Source: Asaia bogorensis (GTDB lineage Bacteria; Pseudomonadota; Alphaproteobacteria; Acetobacterales; Acetobacteraceae). From it: a stretch of 9,602 bases of DNA. The stretch spans positions 1 to 9,602 of the forward strand of contig CAMCHA010000055.1 in the NCBI GenBank assembly GCA_945874515.1, written 5' to 3'. Both the position numbers and the translations under genes were made by a program. The notes under the pieces were generated by a model, which saw only the letters and a program-made list of their open reading frames with translations, had not been told where the DNA came from and searched no databases. Shown here in pieces: positions 1 to 6,313 of the stretch; position 1 is the stretch's first letter, and each line of letters begins with the position of its first letter.

Positions 1-392
1 AACGGACAATTGTTTCCCTCCCAAAGTCCCCTAACTACTTTGTTTTTATCATCAACTTCGAGTATTCGGACACAACTGCCTGTCATTACTCGCCCTCCGG
101 AGTAAGTCGTAGTACTAGAGTAAAAAGCAGTATTTCCAACCATATTTGCACTGCCGTAGGTTGACGCTACTGCCGGCATCACAGCCTGTACATTACGGTT
201 CCATATTAATATCTTTCGTCCAACCACTCGCCTCTCGTCATGCGGAAAACCCCACTGCGAAATTACTTCATCAACGCTCGCACCTTGCCAAGATTGCATT
301 ATATTGTCCATCAGCCCGGCACCGCCACTACAGCCGAATAGAAATAGGGCGGACATTAATACTCCAGACATTTTTTTTGTTTTACTGCGCAT
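1..392 (-). CDS. Small lipoprotein of unknown function, 3' end cut by the window edge
   Basis: The minus strand stays open from an ATG at 392-390 to the left edge, giving 130 residues without a stop. The N-terminus is a lipoprotein signal: basic residues (R2, K4, K6, K7), a hydrophobic stretch V11-F19 and a lipobox LFGC with Cys21, so the product should be lipid-anchored. After it come MQSWQGASVDEVISQWGFP (32-50) and W64, a Thr/Ser/Gly-rich stretch with several Tyr, and near the edge WEGNNCP. The pattern W-G-x5-V-x4-WG-x-P resembles a widespread family of small Gram-negative lipoproteins of unknown role; in relatives I remember, NNCP lies close to the C-terminus, so few residues may be missing. 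AAAGGAG eight bases before the ATG supports this start. Codons are unlike the neighbours (four ATA, two TTA, two AGG, three CGA), suggesting foreign origin. Function unknown. Confidence 0.82.
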   Translation of the reverse strand, partial: MRSKTKKMSGVLMSALFLFGCSGGAGLMDNIMQSWQGASVDEVISQWGFPHDERRVVGRKILIWNRNVQAVMPAVASTYGSANMVGNTAFYSSTTTYSGGRVMTGSCVRILEVDDKNKVVRGLWEGNNCP

Positions 393-400
393 CAAACTGG

Positions 401-407
401 CTCCTTT
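401..407 (-). promoter_or_regulatory. Ribosome binding site of the lipoprotein gene
   Basis: AAAGGAG on the minus strand lies eight bases before the ATG at 392. It is the strongest Shine-Dalgarno match near this gene and fixes the start at residue 1 rather than at the internal Met8 or Met13. Confidence 0.7.
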
Positions 408-539
408 ACTTCCCGTTGACCTGCCGCGTCAGGCGCAATGTAAGGATTGATCCTAGACAGGACAGCGGAATGGCTAGCGCCTGATTGTTCGTGAAGTTAC
501 CGCCAACGGTGGAAATTCGTCTAGTTAAATTCATTAGCC

Positions 540-565
540 ATTATAACGAATTCCGAGGCAGTCAA
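540..565 (-). promoter_or_regulatory. Possible promoter of the lipoprotein gene
   Basis: On the minus strand a perfect TATAAT (545-540) is preceded by TTGACT (565-560). The spacer is only 14 bases, shorter than the usual 16-18, so the pair is not ideal, although both hexamers are close to consensus in an otherwise GC-rich genome. It would give a leader of about 140 bases before the lipoprotein ATG. The TTGACT overlaps the T run that follows the tRNA, so read-through from the tRNA promoter is an alternative source of transcription. Confidence 0.35.
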
Positions 566-569
566 AAAA
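564..569 (-). terminator. T run directly after tRNA-Thr
   Basis: Six T residues on the minus strand begin at the base after the encoded CCA. They could serve as a transcription end signal together with the folded tRNA, but no separate hairpin precedes them, so this is a weak call. Confidence 0.3.
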
Positions 570-644
<75 letters not shown>

Positions 645-666
645 CAAGGCCCTGGCGGACGCGCAT

Positions 667-696
667 CCTCTAGCCCCAGCCTGGGGCGTCCCGCAA
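667..696 (-). promoter_or_regulatory. Putative promoter of tRNA-Thr with a palindrome in its spacer
   Basis: On the minus strand TTGCGG (696-691) is followed after 17 bases by CTAGAG (673-668), or after 18 by TAGAGG. The downstream box reads GCTAGAGG, close to the GCTANAWC type known for the housekeeping sigma factor of Caulobacter. Transcription would start about 15 bases before the tRNA. The spacer contains a 15-base palindrome, GCCCCAG-C-CTGGGGC (673-687), which could be an operator or chance in GC-rich DNA. Confidence 0.45.
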
Positions 697-737
697 CCCC
701 TTGATGCCGGCAGAACGCACTGCCAATTCATGCCCGC

Positions 738-902
738 ATGGAAAAGCACGGCAAAACCCCGCCCAAGCCCGCATCGTCCCGCGAAGAAAGGCTGGCGGTG
801 GCACTTCGGGAGAATCTGCGCCGGCGCAAGGCCAAGGCGCGGGCGCTTGATGCCGCGGCAGCGCCCCCCAAGCCAGACAGCCCGGAAAAACCCAGGGAAT
901 AA
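738..902 (+). CDS. Small basic conserved-type protein, 54 residues
   Basis: The frame starts at ATG 738 and ends at TAA 900-902. The product is highly charged: a Pro/Lys-rich start, a probable helix from about residue 15 to 42 containing REERLAVALRENLRRRKAKA, and a Pro-rich acidic/basic tail. I recall many alphaproteobacteria carrying very similar short proteins with RLAxALRxNLRRRKxQAR, of unknown role; this is memory, not a search. The strong alternation of charged and aliphatic residues and the GC-rich codons fit a real gene better than the overlapping frames. There is no clear Shine-Dalgarno sequence before the ATG; an upstream in-frame TGA at 702-704 limits the start. It precedes accD by 76 bases on the same strand and may share its transcript. 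It could be a nucleic-acid-binding or ribosome-associated protein, but nothing here shows that. Confidence 0.62.
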   Translation: MEKHGKTPPKPASSREERLAVALRENLRRRKAKARALDAAAAPPKPDSPEKPRE

Positions 903-949
903 AGCCGGGTTTCCCCCGGGGGGCCAAGTGCGCTATTTTCCATCCCATG

Positions 950-961
950 GGGCTTCGGCCC
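950..961 (+). other. Small UUCG hairpin before accD
   Basis: GGGC-TTCG-GCCC forms a four-base-pair stem closed by C-G around a UUCG tetraloop, an unusually stable small RNA hairpin. It ends six bases before the accD ribosome binding site AAGGA (968-972). There is no T run after it, so it is unlikely to terminate. It may affect mRNA stability or translation of accD, or be chance. Confidence 0.35.
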
Positions 962-978
962 AAGCTTAAGGATATGCG

Positions 979-1869
979 ATGAACTGGATCAGCGATTGGG
1001 CCCTGCCGAAGATCCAGGGCCTGTTCAAGCGGGAATCGCCAGAAAACCTATGGCATAATTGCCCTGCCTGCCAGCAGATGATCTTCCATCGGGATCTGGA
1101 AAAGGCGTTGCGCGTTTGCTCCCATTGCGGGCATCACATGCGCCTCGGCGCCGTCCAGCGGCTGGAAGCCACCCTGGACCCAGGCTTTTCACGCATTGAA
1201 TTGCCCAAGGCGCCGGCTGATCCGCTGCGCTTTCGTGATCAACGCCGCTATGCGGATAGGCTGCGCGAAAGCCAAACCAAGACAAGCATGGATGATGCGA
1301 TGGCCGTCGCGCATGGCACCATCAATGGCCAACGCGCGGTCGTCGCCGCCTTCGAATTCGCTTTCATGGGCGGGTCCATGGGCGCCGGCGTGGGTGAGGC
1401 GATTGTCACCGCCGCCAAGCTTGCCGTGCTACAGAATGCGCCGCTGATTGTGTTTACCGCTTCGGGCGGTGCGCGCATGCAGGAAGGCGCCGTCAGCCTG
1501 ATGCAAATGCCGCGCACGGTGATTGCAACGCGCATGGTGAAGGAAGCGGGCCTGCCCTTCATCACAGTGTTGTGTGACCCGACCACGGGCGGTGTTACGG
1601 CCAGCTTCGCCATGCTGGGCGATATCCAAATCGCCGAACCTGGTGCCCTGATCGGCTTCGCTGGCGCGCGCGTGATTGAACAGACAGTGCGCGAAAAATT
1701 GCCAGAAGGTTTTCAGCGCGCCGAATATCTGCTGGAACACGGCATTCTGGATATGGTGGTGAAGCGTGGGGAAATGCGCGAAACCTTGGCGCGCGTCATT
1801 TCCCTGCTGCGAGAGCCCCTGCTTGTACGCAGTAACGAAGAAGCCGAAGCCGCGGCGCCAGCCGAATAA
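979..1869 (+). CDS. accD: Acetyl-CoA carboxylase carboxyltransferase, beta subunit
   Basis: AccD forms the carboxyltransferase half of acetyl-CoA carboxylase with AccA, moving the carboxyl group from biotin on AccB to acetyl-CoA to make malonyl-CoA for fatty acid synthesis in the cytoplasm. The 296-residue length is normal. Near the N-terminus is the zinc ribbon of bacterial AccD: Cys28, Cys31, Cys47 and Cys50 (C-x2-C-x15-C-x2-C). The crotonase-fold domain follows, with SGGARMQEG (162-170) and GGVTASFAMLGD (204-215), the glycine-rich loops that bind the CoA thioester. The start ATG has AAGGA six bases upstream. In many alphaproteobacteria accD follows trpB-trpA and precedes folC; folC is here but trpA is not, its place being taken by the small basic gene and tRNA-Thr. 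A weak -10-like TATTTT (934-939) may allow separate transcription. Confidence 0.98.
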   Translation: MNWISDWALPKIQGLFKRESPENLWHNCPACQQMIFHRDLEKALRVCSHCGHHMRLGAVQRLEATLDPGFSRIELPKAPADPLRFRDQRRYADRLRESQTKTSMDDAMAVAHGTINGQRAVVAAFEFAFMGGSMGAGVGEAIVTAAKLAVLQNAPLIVFTASGGARMQEGAVSLMQMPRTVIATRMVKEAGLPFITVLCDPTTGGVTASFAMLGDIQIAEPGALIGFAGARVIEQTVREKLPEGFQRAEYLLEHGILDMVVKRGEMRETLARVISLLREPLLVRSNEEAEAAAPAE

Positions 1870-1874
1870 TTCCC

Positions 1875-3146
1875 TTGTCCCGCGCTGAAGCGATTGTGGA
1901 GCGTCTGCATACGCTCCACCCCAAGCTTATTGATCTGAGCCTGGGCCGGATGGAGGCTTTGCTGGCAAAGCTCGGCCATCCGGAACGGCGCCTGCCGCCG
2001 GTCATTCATGTGGCGGGCACCAATGGCAAGGGCTCCACCTGCGCTTTTCTGCGCGCAATCGGCGAAGCGGCGGGGCAGTGCGTGCATGTCTATACCTCCC
2101 CCCATCTGGTGCATTTTCACGAACGCATCCGGCTGGCGGGGGAATACGTGACGGATGAGGCGCTGACCGCGACTTTGGAAGAAGTGGAAGCGGTGAATGC
2201 GGGCGCGCCGATCACGGTGTTTGAAGTGACCACGGCGGCGGCCTTTGTGCTGTTCAACCGTGTGCCGGCTGATTTGCTGGTGCTGGAAGTGGGCCTGGGC
2301 GGGCGGCTTGATGCGACCAATGTGGTACCGCGCCCGGCGGCATCCGCCATTACCTCCATTTCCATGGATCACATGGATTTCCTAGGTGATACGCTGGCCA
2401 AGATCGCGGGGGAGAAAGCCGGCATCATGCGCGCTGGCGTGCCTTGCGCCACGGGCGCGCAGGCAGCGGCAGCGCTGGAAGTGATCAGCGCCACGGCAGC
2501 CGAACGCGGCGCACCGCTGCTGCGGCGCGGGCAGGATTGGTTCTGTGAGGCTACGCCAGAAGGTATGCACTACCGCGATGCCAAAGGCGCGCTGGCGCTG
2601 CCGCCGCCGGGGCTGATTGGTCCGCATCAGGCGGATAATGCCGGCATTGCCATTACTGCCTTGCGCGCCGCTGGCTTGCCCTGGCTGAATGATGCAGCAA
2701 TTGCTGAGGGCATCGCCAAAGCTTCATGGCCCGCGCGGTTGCAGCGCCTGCCGGGTCGGCTTTCTGCGCTGCTGCCAAAAGGTTTTTCGCTCTGGCTTGA
2801 TGGCGGGCATAATGCCGGGGCGGGGCAGGCACTTGCCCAGCATTTCACGCAATGGCGCGATAAGCCTTTGCATCTTGTGATCGGCATGAAGCAAGGCAAG
2901 GCGAGTGCCGAATTCCTCCGCCCCTTGCTGCCCTTCGCCACCAGCATCCACGCCGTCGCCGAACCTGGTCAGCATCTGGCGATAAGTGTCGCGGATATCA
3001 TCTCTGCCAGCGGTGGTGTCGCCGAACCAGGCCCAACAGTTGCGGAAGCACTTGGCAAAATTGCCGCGAAGGCCAAGCCGGGGCGCGTGCTGATTGCGGG
3101 AAGTCTTTATCTGGCGGGTGAAGTGTTGAAGGGTGATCTTGGTTAG
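1875..3146 (+). CDS. folC: Bifunctional dihydrofolate/folylpolyglutamate synthase
   Basis: FolC joins L-glutamate to dihydropteroate to make dihydrofolate and extends the polyglutamate tail of reduced folates, using ATP, in the cytoplasm. The 423 residues have the Mur-ligase-like order: ATP-binding loop HVAGTNGKGST (45-55), folate-side motif TSPHLVHFHERIR (74-86), VLEVGLGGRLDATNVV (136-151), the ISMDHMDFLGDTLAKIAGEKAG region (162-183) that carries the Lys expected to be carbamylated, and WPARLQRL (285-292). The C-terminal domain opens with LDGGHN (308-313), a variant of the usual D-x-A-H-N-P in which Ala and Pro are Gly and Ala. The gene begins five bases after the accD stop, with TTG as start and no evident Shine-Dalgarno sequence, so translation is probably coupled to accD. 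The first in-frame ATG is codon 26, which would cut into the conserved SLGRxE start of the family. Confidence 0.96.
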   Translation: MSRAEAIVERLHTLHPKLIDLSLGRMEALLAKLGHPERRLPPVIHVAGTNGKGSTCAFLRAIGEAAGQCVHVYTSPHLVHFHERIRLAGEYVTDEALTATLEEVEAVNAGAPITVFEVTTAAAFVLFNRVPADLLVLEVGLGGRLDATNVVPRPAASAITSISMDHMDFLGDTLAKIAGEKAGIMRAGVPCATGAQAAAALEVISATAAERGAPLLRRGQDWFCEATPEGMHYRDAKGALALPPPGLIGPHQADNAGIAITALRAAGLPWLNDAAIAEGIAKASWPARLQRLPGRLSALLPKGFSLWLDGGHNAGAGQALAQHFTQWRDKPLHLVIGMKQGKASAEFLRPLLPFATSIHAVAEPGQHLAISVADIISASGGVAEPGPTVAEALGKIAAKAKPGRVLIAGSLYLAGEVLKGDLG

Positions 3147-3189
3147 AGATCAGCCGATCAACCCTCTGCCAGTTTCGATAATCGACATC

Positions 3190-4200
3190 CTATTGCGTCC
3201 GGCGTGACAGCGAAACAGCGTAGGAAGAAGCGCGCGCCTGCAAGACCGGATCATTGCTCATTTCAATGCCTGGCGCCTGATCCAGGATCATGAAGCTGAT
3301 CGGATCACATGGCCCGCCGGGGCCGGTTGAAACCTCGGTCACCGTCAGGCGGCCAACAACAGCGCGCGGGCGGTCATCCGGCCAGGCGATGGTCGCGTTC
3401 AGCAAATCATCGCCCTGCCCTGGGAATTGAAGCACCATATCGAATTCGATGGGCGCGGTGGCAACGCGGCGGCGCAGTTCGTCGGCCAGATAATTATTGC
3501 CCAGGCTTTGCAATTGTTCCGCAGTCAGGCGTTCCACCCCAGCGCGCGGTTCAAATACCCAGCGCGCCGGGCGCACCTGGCCATCCTGCCCGCGGAACAA
3601 AAACGTGTTGACACCCCAATAAGGCGTGGTGGCGACGCTGGCCGGCGGGGCATTGGCCGCAAGAAAGCGACCCTGATTGCCAACAGAAGGATTGGCCGCG
3701 ACGAAGGCGGCATAAGCGGCGGCGCGTTCCGGGTTGGGCCGGCCTGTAGCTGGGTCATTCGCGCGCGCCAGCAGCCCATCCACCAGCGCTTGCGGCGTGG
3801 GCGCCCCAAAGACAGGCGCTGAAATATTCGCCATTTCAAACAAATCGCCCGAAGGTGCTTCGAAGCGGATGGAAAGGCTGCGCGTGCCACGCGCCGTGTC
3901 TGAGGCGTTGGGGTTGGCCCCGGCAACGCCAAAACGGATCAGCGCCGTATTGCGTTGGCCACTGAAGAACGGTGCCACAGAAAGCCTTGTGCCTTCAGCG
4001 GTGGCAACAAAATGCCCCGCCGCACAAACGCCCTTGGGGTGGCTTGGGCGATGGGTACGCACCGGCCCCAGCACCGCTTCAAAGGCGTCCACAATGGCGT
4101 CGGGGCTTGGTTGAGCCGAGGCTAAGTCAGGTGTGGCGAGGAATGCGGTGGCAGCAAAAACCGCAGCCAGATTGCGCCAGCTTGGACGTTTCGCAGGCAT
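3190..4200 (-). CDS. Exported catalase-related haem peroxidase (short catalase family)
   Basis: This 336-residue protein belongs to the short catalase-related (SrpA-like) family, haem proteins that lack the flanking and C-terminal parts of true catalases and act mostly as peroxidases. A signal peptide (basic N-terminus, hydrophobic 11-22, cleavage expected after ASA at 27-29) sends it to the periplasm. Catalase-like landmarks are SHPKGVCAAGHF (53-64) with the probable catalytic His54, ALIRFGVAG (86-94), the RGTRSLSIRF segment (104-113), PYWGVNTFLFRG (193-204) with RPARWVFEP (210-218), and the C-terminal R323-x3-Y327 segment expected to supply the haem Tyr. The distal Asn of catalases would align with the IS of ANISAPVF (124-131), so it may be replaced. 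An ATG 36 bases further upstream (4236) exists, but the strong GGGAG and the signal peptide favour the start at 4200. It is probably a single-gene unit, convergent with folC. Activity is inferred. Confidence 0.85.
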   Translation of the reverse strand: MPAKRPSWRNLAAVFAATAFLATPDLASAQPSPDAIVDAFEAVLGPVRTHRPSHPKGVCAAGHFVATAEGTRLSVAPFFSGQRNTALIRFGVAGANPNASDTARGTRSLSIRFEAPSGDLFEMANISAPVFGAPTPQALVDGLLARANDPATGRPNPERAAAYAAFVAANPSVGNQGRFLAANAPPASVATTPYWGVNTFLFRGQDGQVRPARWVFEPRAGVERLTAEQLQSLGNNYLADELRRRVATAPIEFDMVLQFPGQGDDLLNATIAWPDDRPRAVVGRLTVTEVSTGPGGPCDPISFMILDQAPGIEMSNDPVLQARASSYAVSLSRRTQ

Positions 4201-4209
4201 CACGATCTT

Positions 4210-4214
4210 CTCCC
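4210..4214 (-). promoter_or_regulatory. Ribosome binding site deciding the catalase-family start
   Basis: GGGAG on the minus strand, within GGGAGAAG, lies nine bases before the ATG at 4200 and is the best match near this gene. It supports that start over the ATG at 4236, which would place an untypical MFCKSLTREKIV before the signal peptide. Confidence 0.65.
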
Positions 4215-4286
4215 GGGTCAGTGATTTACAGAACATGTCTCCAGCGCTTCTCAGCGATGCCAGAGCAACACCAATTCCAGGACAAC

Positions 4287-4316
4287 ACTATCCAGGCGCC
4301 ATTCACGGCAAGTCAA
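4287..4316 (-). promoter_or_regulatory. Promoter of the catalase-family gene
   Basis: On the minus strand TTGACT (4316-4311) and GATAGT (4292-4287) are separated by 18 bases, a good housekeeping-type pair. Transcription would start near 4280, leaving a leader of about 80 bases. A perfect inverted repeat, CAAGC-N6-GCTTG (4314-4329), overlaps the -35 box and could be an operator. The -35 lies about 25 bases past the tyrA stop, so the gene is probably expressed apart from the tyrA operon. Confidence 0.55.
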
Positions 4317-4341
4317 GCAATTTCGCTTGGCGCCGCCACGC

Positions 4342-5229
4342 TTACGCCTGCTTCCGCTCAATCAGACTACGCCTGATCTTCCGCCCGCGCTCGATGCGGT
4401 CTTCAATGAAGCCCGCCTCTCCCCTGCGAATGGCACGGCCAAAGGCATGCGCATCCTCTGAAAAGCGCGACAGCATCTCAAGCACTGCTTCGCGATTATT
4501 CAGGAAAACATCGCGCCACATATCCACGTCCGATGCCGCGATGCGTGTGAAATCCCGAAAGCCGGATGCCGCGAATTTCAGCACCGCTTCCTTGGTTTCT
4601 TCCGCCAGATCATCCGCCGTGCCGCAAATGGTAAAGGCGATCAGATGCGGCAGGTGGCTGACAATGGCGACAACCTTGTCATGCGTGATGGGGTCCATGG
4701 TCTCGATCATGGAACCGCAGCGCCGCCAAAGCTCCTTCACTTTTTCAACCGCCGCCGGGTCACTATCGGGCAGAGGTGTCACGATGCAATAACGGCCTTC
4801 GAATAATTCCGGGAAACCCGAATCCGGGCCGGAATACTCTGTCCCCGCCATGGGATGCGCTGGCACCAGATGCACGCCGGCGGGTGTCAGTGGCGCCAAG
4901 TCTCGTACCACGCTGCCCTTGGTGGAACCCACATCGGTCAGCACGGCGCCAGGTGCGAGATGCGGCGCGATATGGCGCATGGCCTCCGCATAGGCGCCAA
5001 CGGGGATGCAGAAAATCACGCCATCACAGCCTTCAACGGCGCACGCAGCATCCGCTTCCACCACATCGGCCAAGCCCAATTCACGCACGCGCGCGAGCGT
5101 TTCCGGCCGGCGCGTAGTCACCACCAAAGTCTTCGCAATATCGCCGCGTTTTTTCGCAACCCGCGCAATGGAAGACCCGATCAGCCCAATGCCAACCAGG
5201 CAAAGCCGATTGAACAGCGGTTCAGCCAT
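4342..5229 (-). CDS. tyrA: Prephenate/arogenate dehydrogenase (TyrA family)
   Basis: TyrA-family enzymes oxidise and decarboxylate prephenate to 4-hydroxyphenylpyruvate, or arogenate to tyrosine. The 295 residues show an N-terminal Rossmann fold with GIGLIG (13-18) and the dehydrogenase motifs DVGSTKG (99-105), PAHPMAGTE (123-131), SHLPHLIA (191-198) and [12 protein letters not shown] (223-234). There is no fused chorismate mutase or ACT domain. The end of the second beta strand reads VTTRR (37-41) without an acidic residue, which hints at NADP+ rather than NAD+; this is inference. The start ATG (5229-5227) overlaps the end of hisC by eight bases (ATGGCTGA). A longer frame up to 5319 would add 30 untypical residues inside hisC and is rejected. 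It is the last gene of an operon with a chorismate mutase and hisC. Whether prephenate or arogenate is preferred cannot be read from sequence. Confidence 0.95.
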   Translation of the reverse strand: MAEPLFNRLCLVGIGLIGSSIARVAKKRGDIAKTLVVTTRRPETLARVRELGLADVVEADAACAVEGCDGVIFCIPVGAYAEAMRHIAPHLAPGAVLTDVGSTKGSVVRDLAPLTPAGVHLVPAHPMAGTEYSGPDSGFPELFEGRYCIVTPLPDSDPAAVEKVKELWRRCGSMIETMDPITHDKVVAIVSHLPHLIAFTICGTADDLAEETKEAVLKFAASGFRDFTRIAASDVDMWRDVFLNNREAVLEMLSRFSEDAHAFGRAIRRGEAGFIEDRIERGRKIRRSLIERKQA

Positions 5230-6313
5230 GTTGCGCCATGAAGGCTGCAATAGCGTCCGCCACCATATGGCATTCCTCACCCGTGCCGATGCTGATGCGC
5301 AGGCACATGGGCAGCCCATAGCCGCCCATGGCGCGCATGATCAGCCCGCGCGATTTCAGCGCCGCATCGGCAGCCTTGGCCTTTTCCGCAGAACCAAAAT
5401 CGGCCAGCAGAAAATTGCCCTCACTCGGCCAAACCTTCACGCCGGCGGCGATCAGCGCCGCCGCCAACTTGCCGCGCCATTCGGTGTTGTGCGCGATGGA
5501 TTTTTCGATCCAATCCGGTTCCTGCACGGCAGCAATGCCGGCCGCCATGGCTGCCGCATTAACGTTGAAGGGGCCGCGCACGCGCGAAAGCACACCCACC
5601 ACCGCTTCCGGCGCATAGGCCCAACCAAGCCGTATGCCGCCCAGGCCAAAAATCTTGGAAAAGGTGCGCGTCATCACCGTATTGCCGCCACCCGCATCAA
5701 CCAGCGCCGCACCCGCATCGTAATCGGGCCGCGTCACGTATTCGGCGTAAGCGGAATCGAGCACCAGAAGAATATCTTCACGCAGCCCCGCGCGCAGCCG
5801 CACAATTTCGGATTGCGGCAGGATGGACCCTGTCGGGTTATTTGGATTGGCAAGACACACAAGCTTGGTGCGCGGCCCGACCGCGGCCAGCATCGCATCC
5901 ACATCCACCGTCAGGTTGCGTTCCGGCACCTTGATGATGCGGCAGCCCGCCCAGCGCCCGGTAATGTCATACATCATGAAGCCATGGGCGGACATCACAA
6001 GCTCGGTGCCCTCACCGCCATAGGCAAGGATCAGCAAAGCGAGCAATTCATCTGAACCATTGCCGCAGACAATCCGCGCAGGGTCCAGGCCAAAGCGCGC
6101 GCCAATCGCCTCCCGCAGCGCCTTGGCACCACCATCGGGGTAGCGATGTGCATCGGCGGCCATACCGGCAATGGCGGCAATGGCGCCTGGCGGCGGGCCG
6201 AAAGCACCTTCATTGGATGAAAGTTTCACAATCCGGTTCACGCCGGGAATTTTCGATTCGCCCCCGACATAGGGTTCCACCGAAAGGATCGAAGGGCGCG
6301 GCATCACGGTCAT
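5222..6313 (-). CDS. hisC: Histidinol-phosphate aminotransferase, possibly also serving aromatic amino acids
   Basis: This 363-residue class I/II PLP-dependent aminotransferase belongs to the HisC family, which interconverts imidazole-acetol phosphate and histidinol phosphate in histidine synthesis. Visible landmarks are [10 protein letters not shown] near the start (31-40), [14 protein letters not shown] (57-70), GNGSDEL (84-90), NPNNPTG (156-162) with the cofactor-binding Asn, DSAYAEY (186-192) with Tyr189, and [15 protein letters not shown] (217-231) with Lys220 as the likely PLP lysine. It starts at an ATG overlapping the upstream stop by four bases (ATGA), and its own stop overlaps the tyrA start by eight, so the three genes should be translated together. 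No his genes are nearby. Placement between chorismate mutase and tyrA suggests it transaminates prephenate or the aromatic keto acids, as a HisC-family enzyme linked to a tyrA homologue does in Zymomonas mobilis. The family call is firm; the substrate is inference. Confidence 0.93.
   Translation of the reverse strand: MTVMPRPSILSVEPYVGGESKIPGVNRIVKLSSNEGAFGPPPGAIAAIAGMAADAHRYPDGGAKALREAIGARFGLDPARIVCGNGSDELLALLILAYGGEGTELVMSAHGFMMYDITGRWAGCRIIKVPERNLTVDVDAMLAAVGPRTKLVCLANPNNPTGSILPQSEIVRLRAGLREDILLVLDSAYAEYVTRPDYDAGAALVDAGGGNTVMTRTFSKIFGLGGIRLGWAYAPEAVVGVLSRVRGPFNVNAAAMAAGIAAVQEPDWIEKSIAHNTEWRGKLAAALIAAGVKVWPSEGNFLLADFGSAEKAKAADAALKSRGLIMRAMGGYGLPMCLRISIGTGEECHMVADAIAAFMAQHG

Noticed and set aside
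432..443. Small inverted repeats in the lipoprotein leader (AGGAT-TG-ATCCT, and ACCG-CCAA-CGGT near 500)
   Set aside because: Arms of four or five bases are expected by chance in this length and no other evidence supports a function.
146..484. Open frame of 112 codons on the plus strand
   Set aside because: It lies over the minus-strand lipoprotein gene, has no ribosome binding site and its translation shows no domain-like pattern.
670..969. Several overlapping frames on both strands (670-963 minus, 728-943 minus, 730-969 plus)
   Set aside because: They conflict with the 54-codon frame at 738-902, whose charged helical composition is more protein-like; the others are rich in Pro, Gly, Trp and Cys as expected of chance frames in GC-rich DNA.
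3175..3185. Palindrome TCGAT-A-ATCGA between the convergent folC and catalase-family genes
   Set aside because: It is short, has no T run and too small a loop for a terminator; a bulged pairing of GGTT..AACC nearby (around 3140-3162) is also too weak to call.
5230..5319. N-terminal extension of tyrA by 30 residues
   Set aside because: The added residues are unlike any TyrA start and lie inside hisC; the ATG at 5229 puts the Rossmann GxGxxG motif at the expected residue 13.
5006..6055. Plus-strand frame of 349 codons opposite tyrA and hisC
   Set aside because: It covers two clearly recognised minus-strand genes and its His/Arg/Gln-rich translation matches no family; high GC content makes such antisense frames long.
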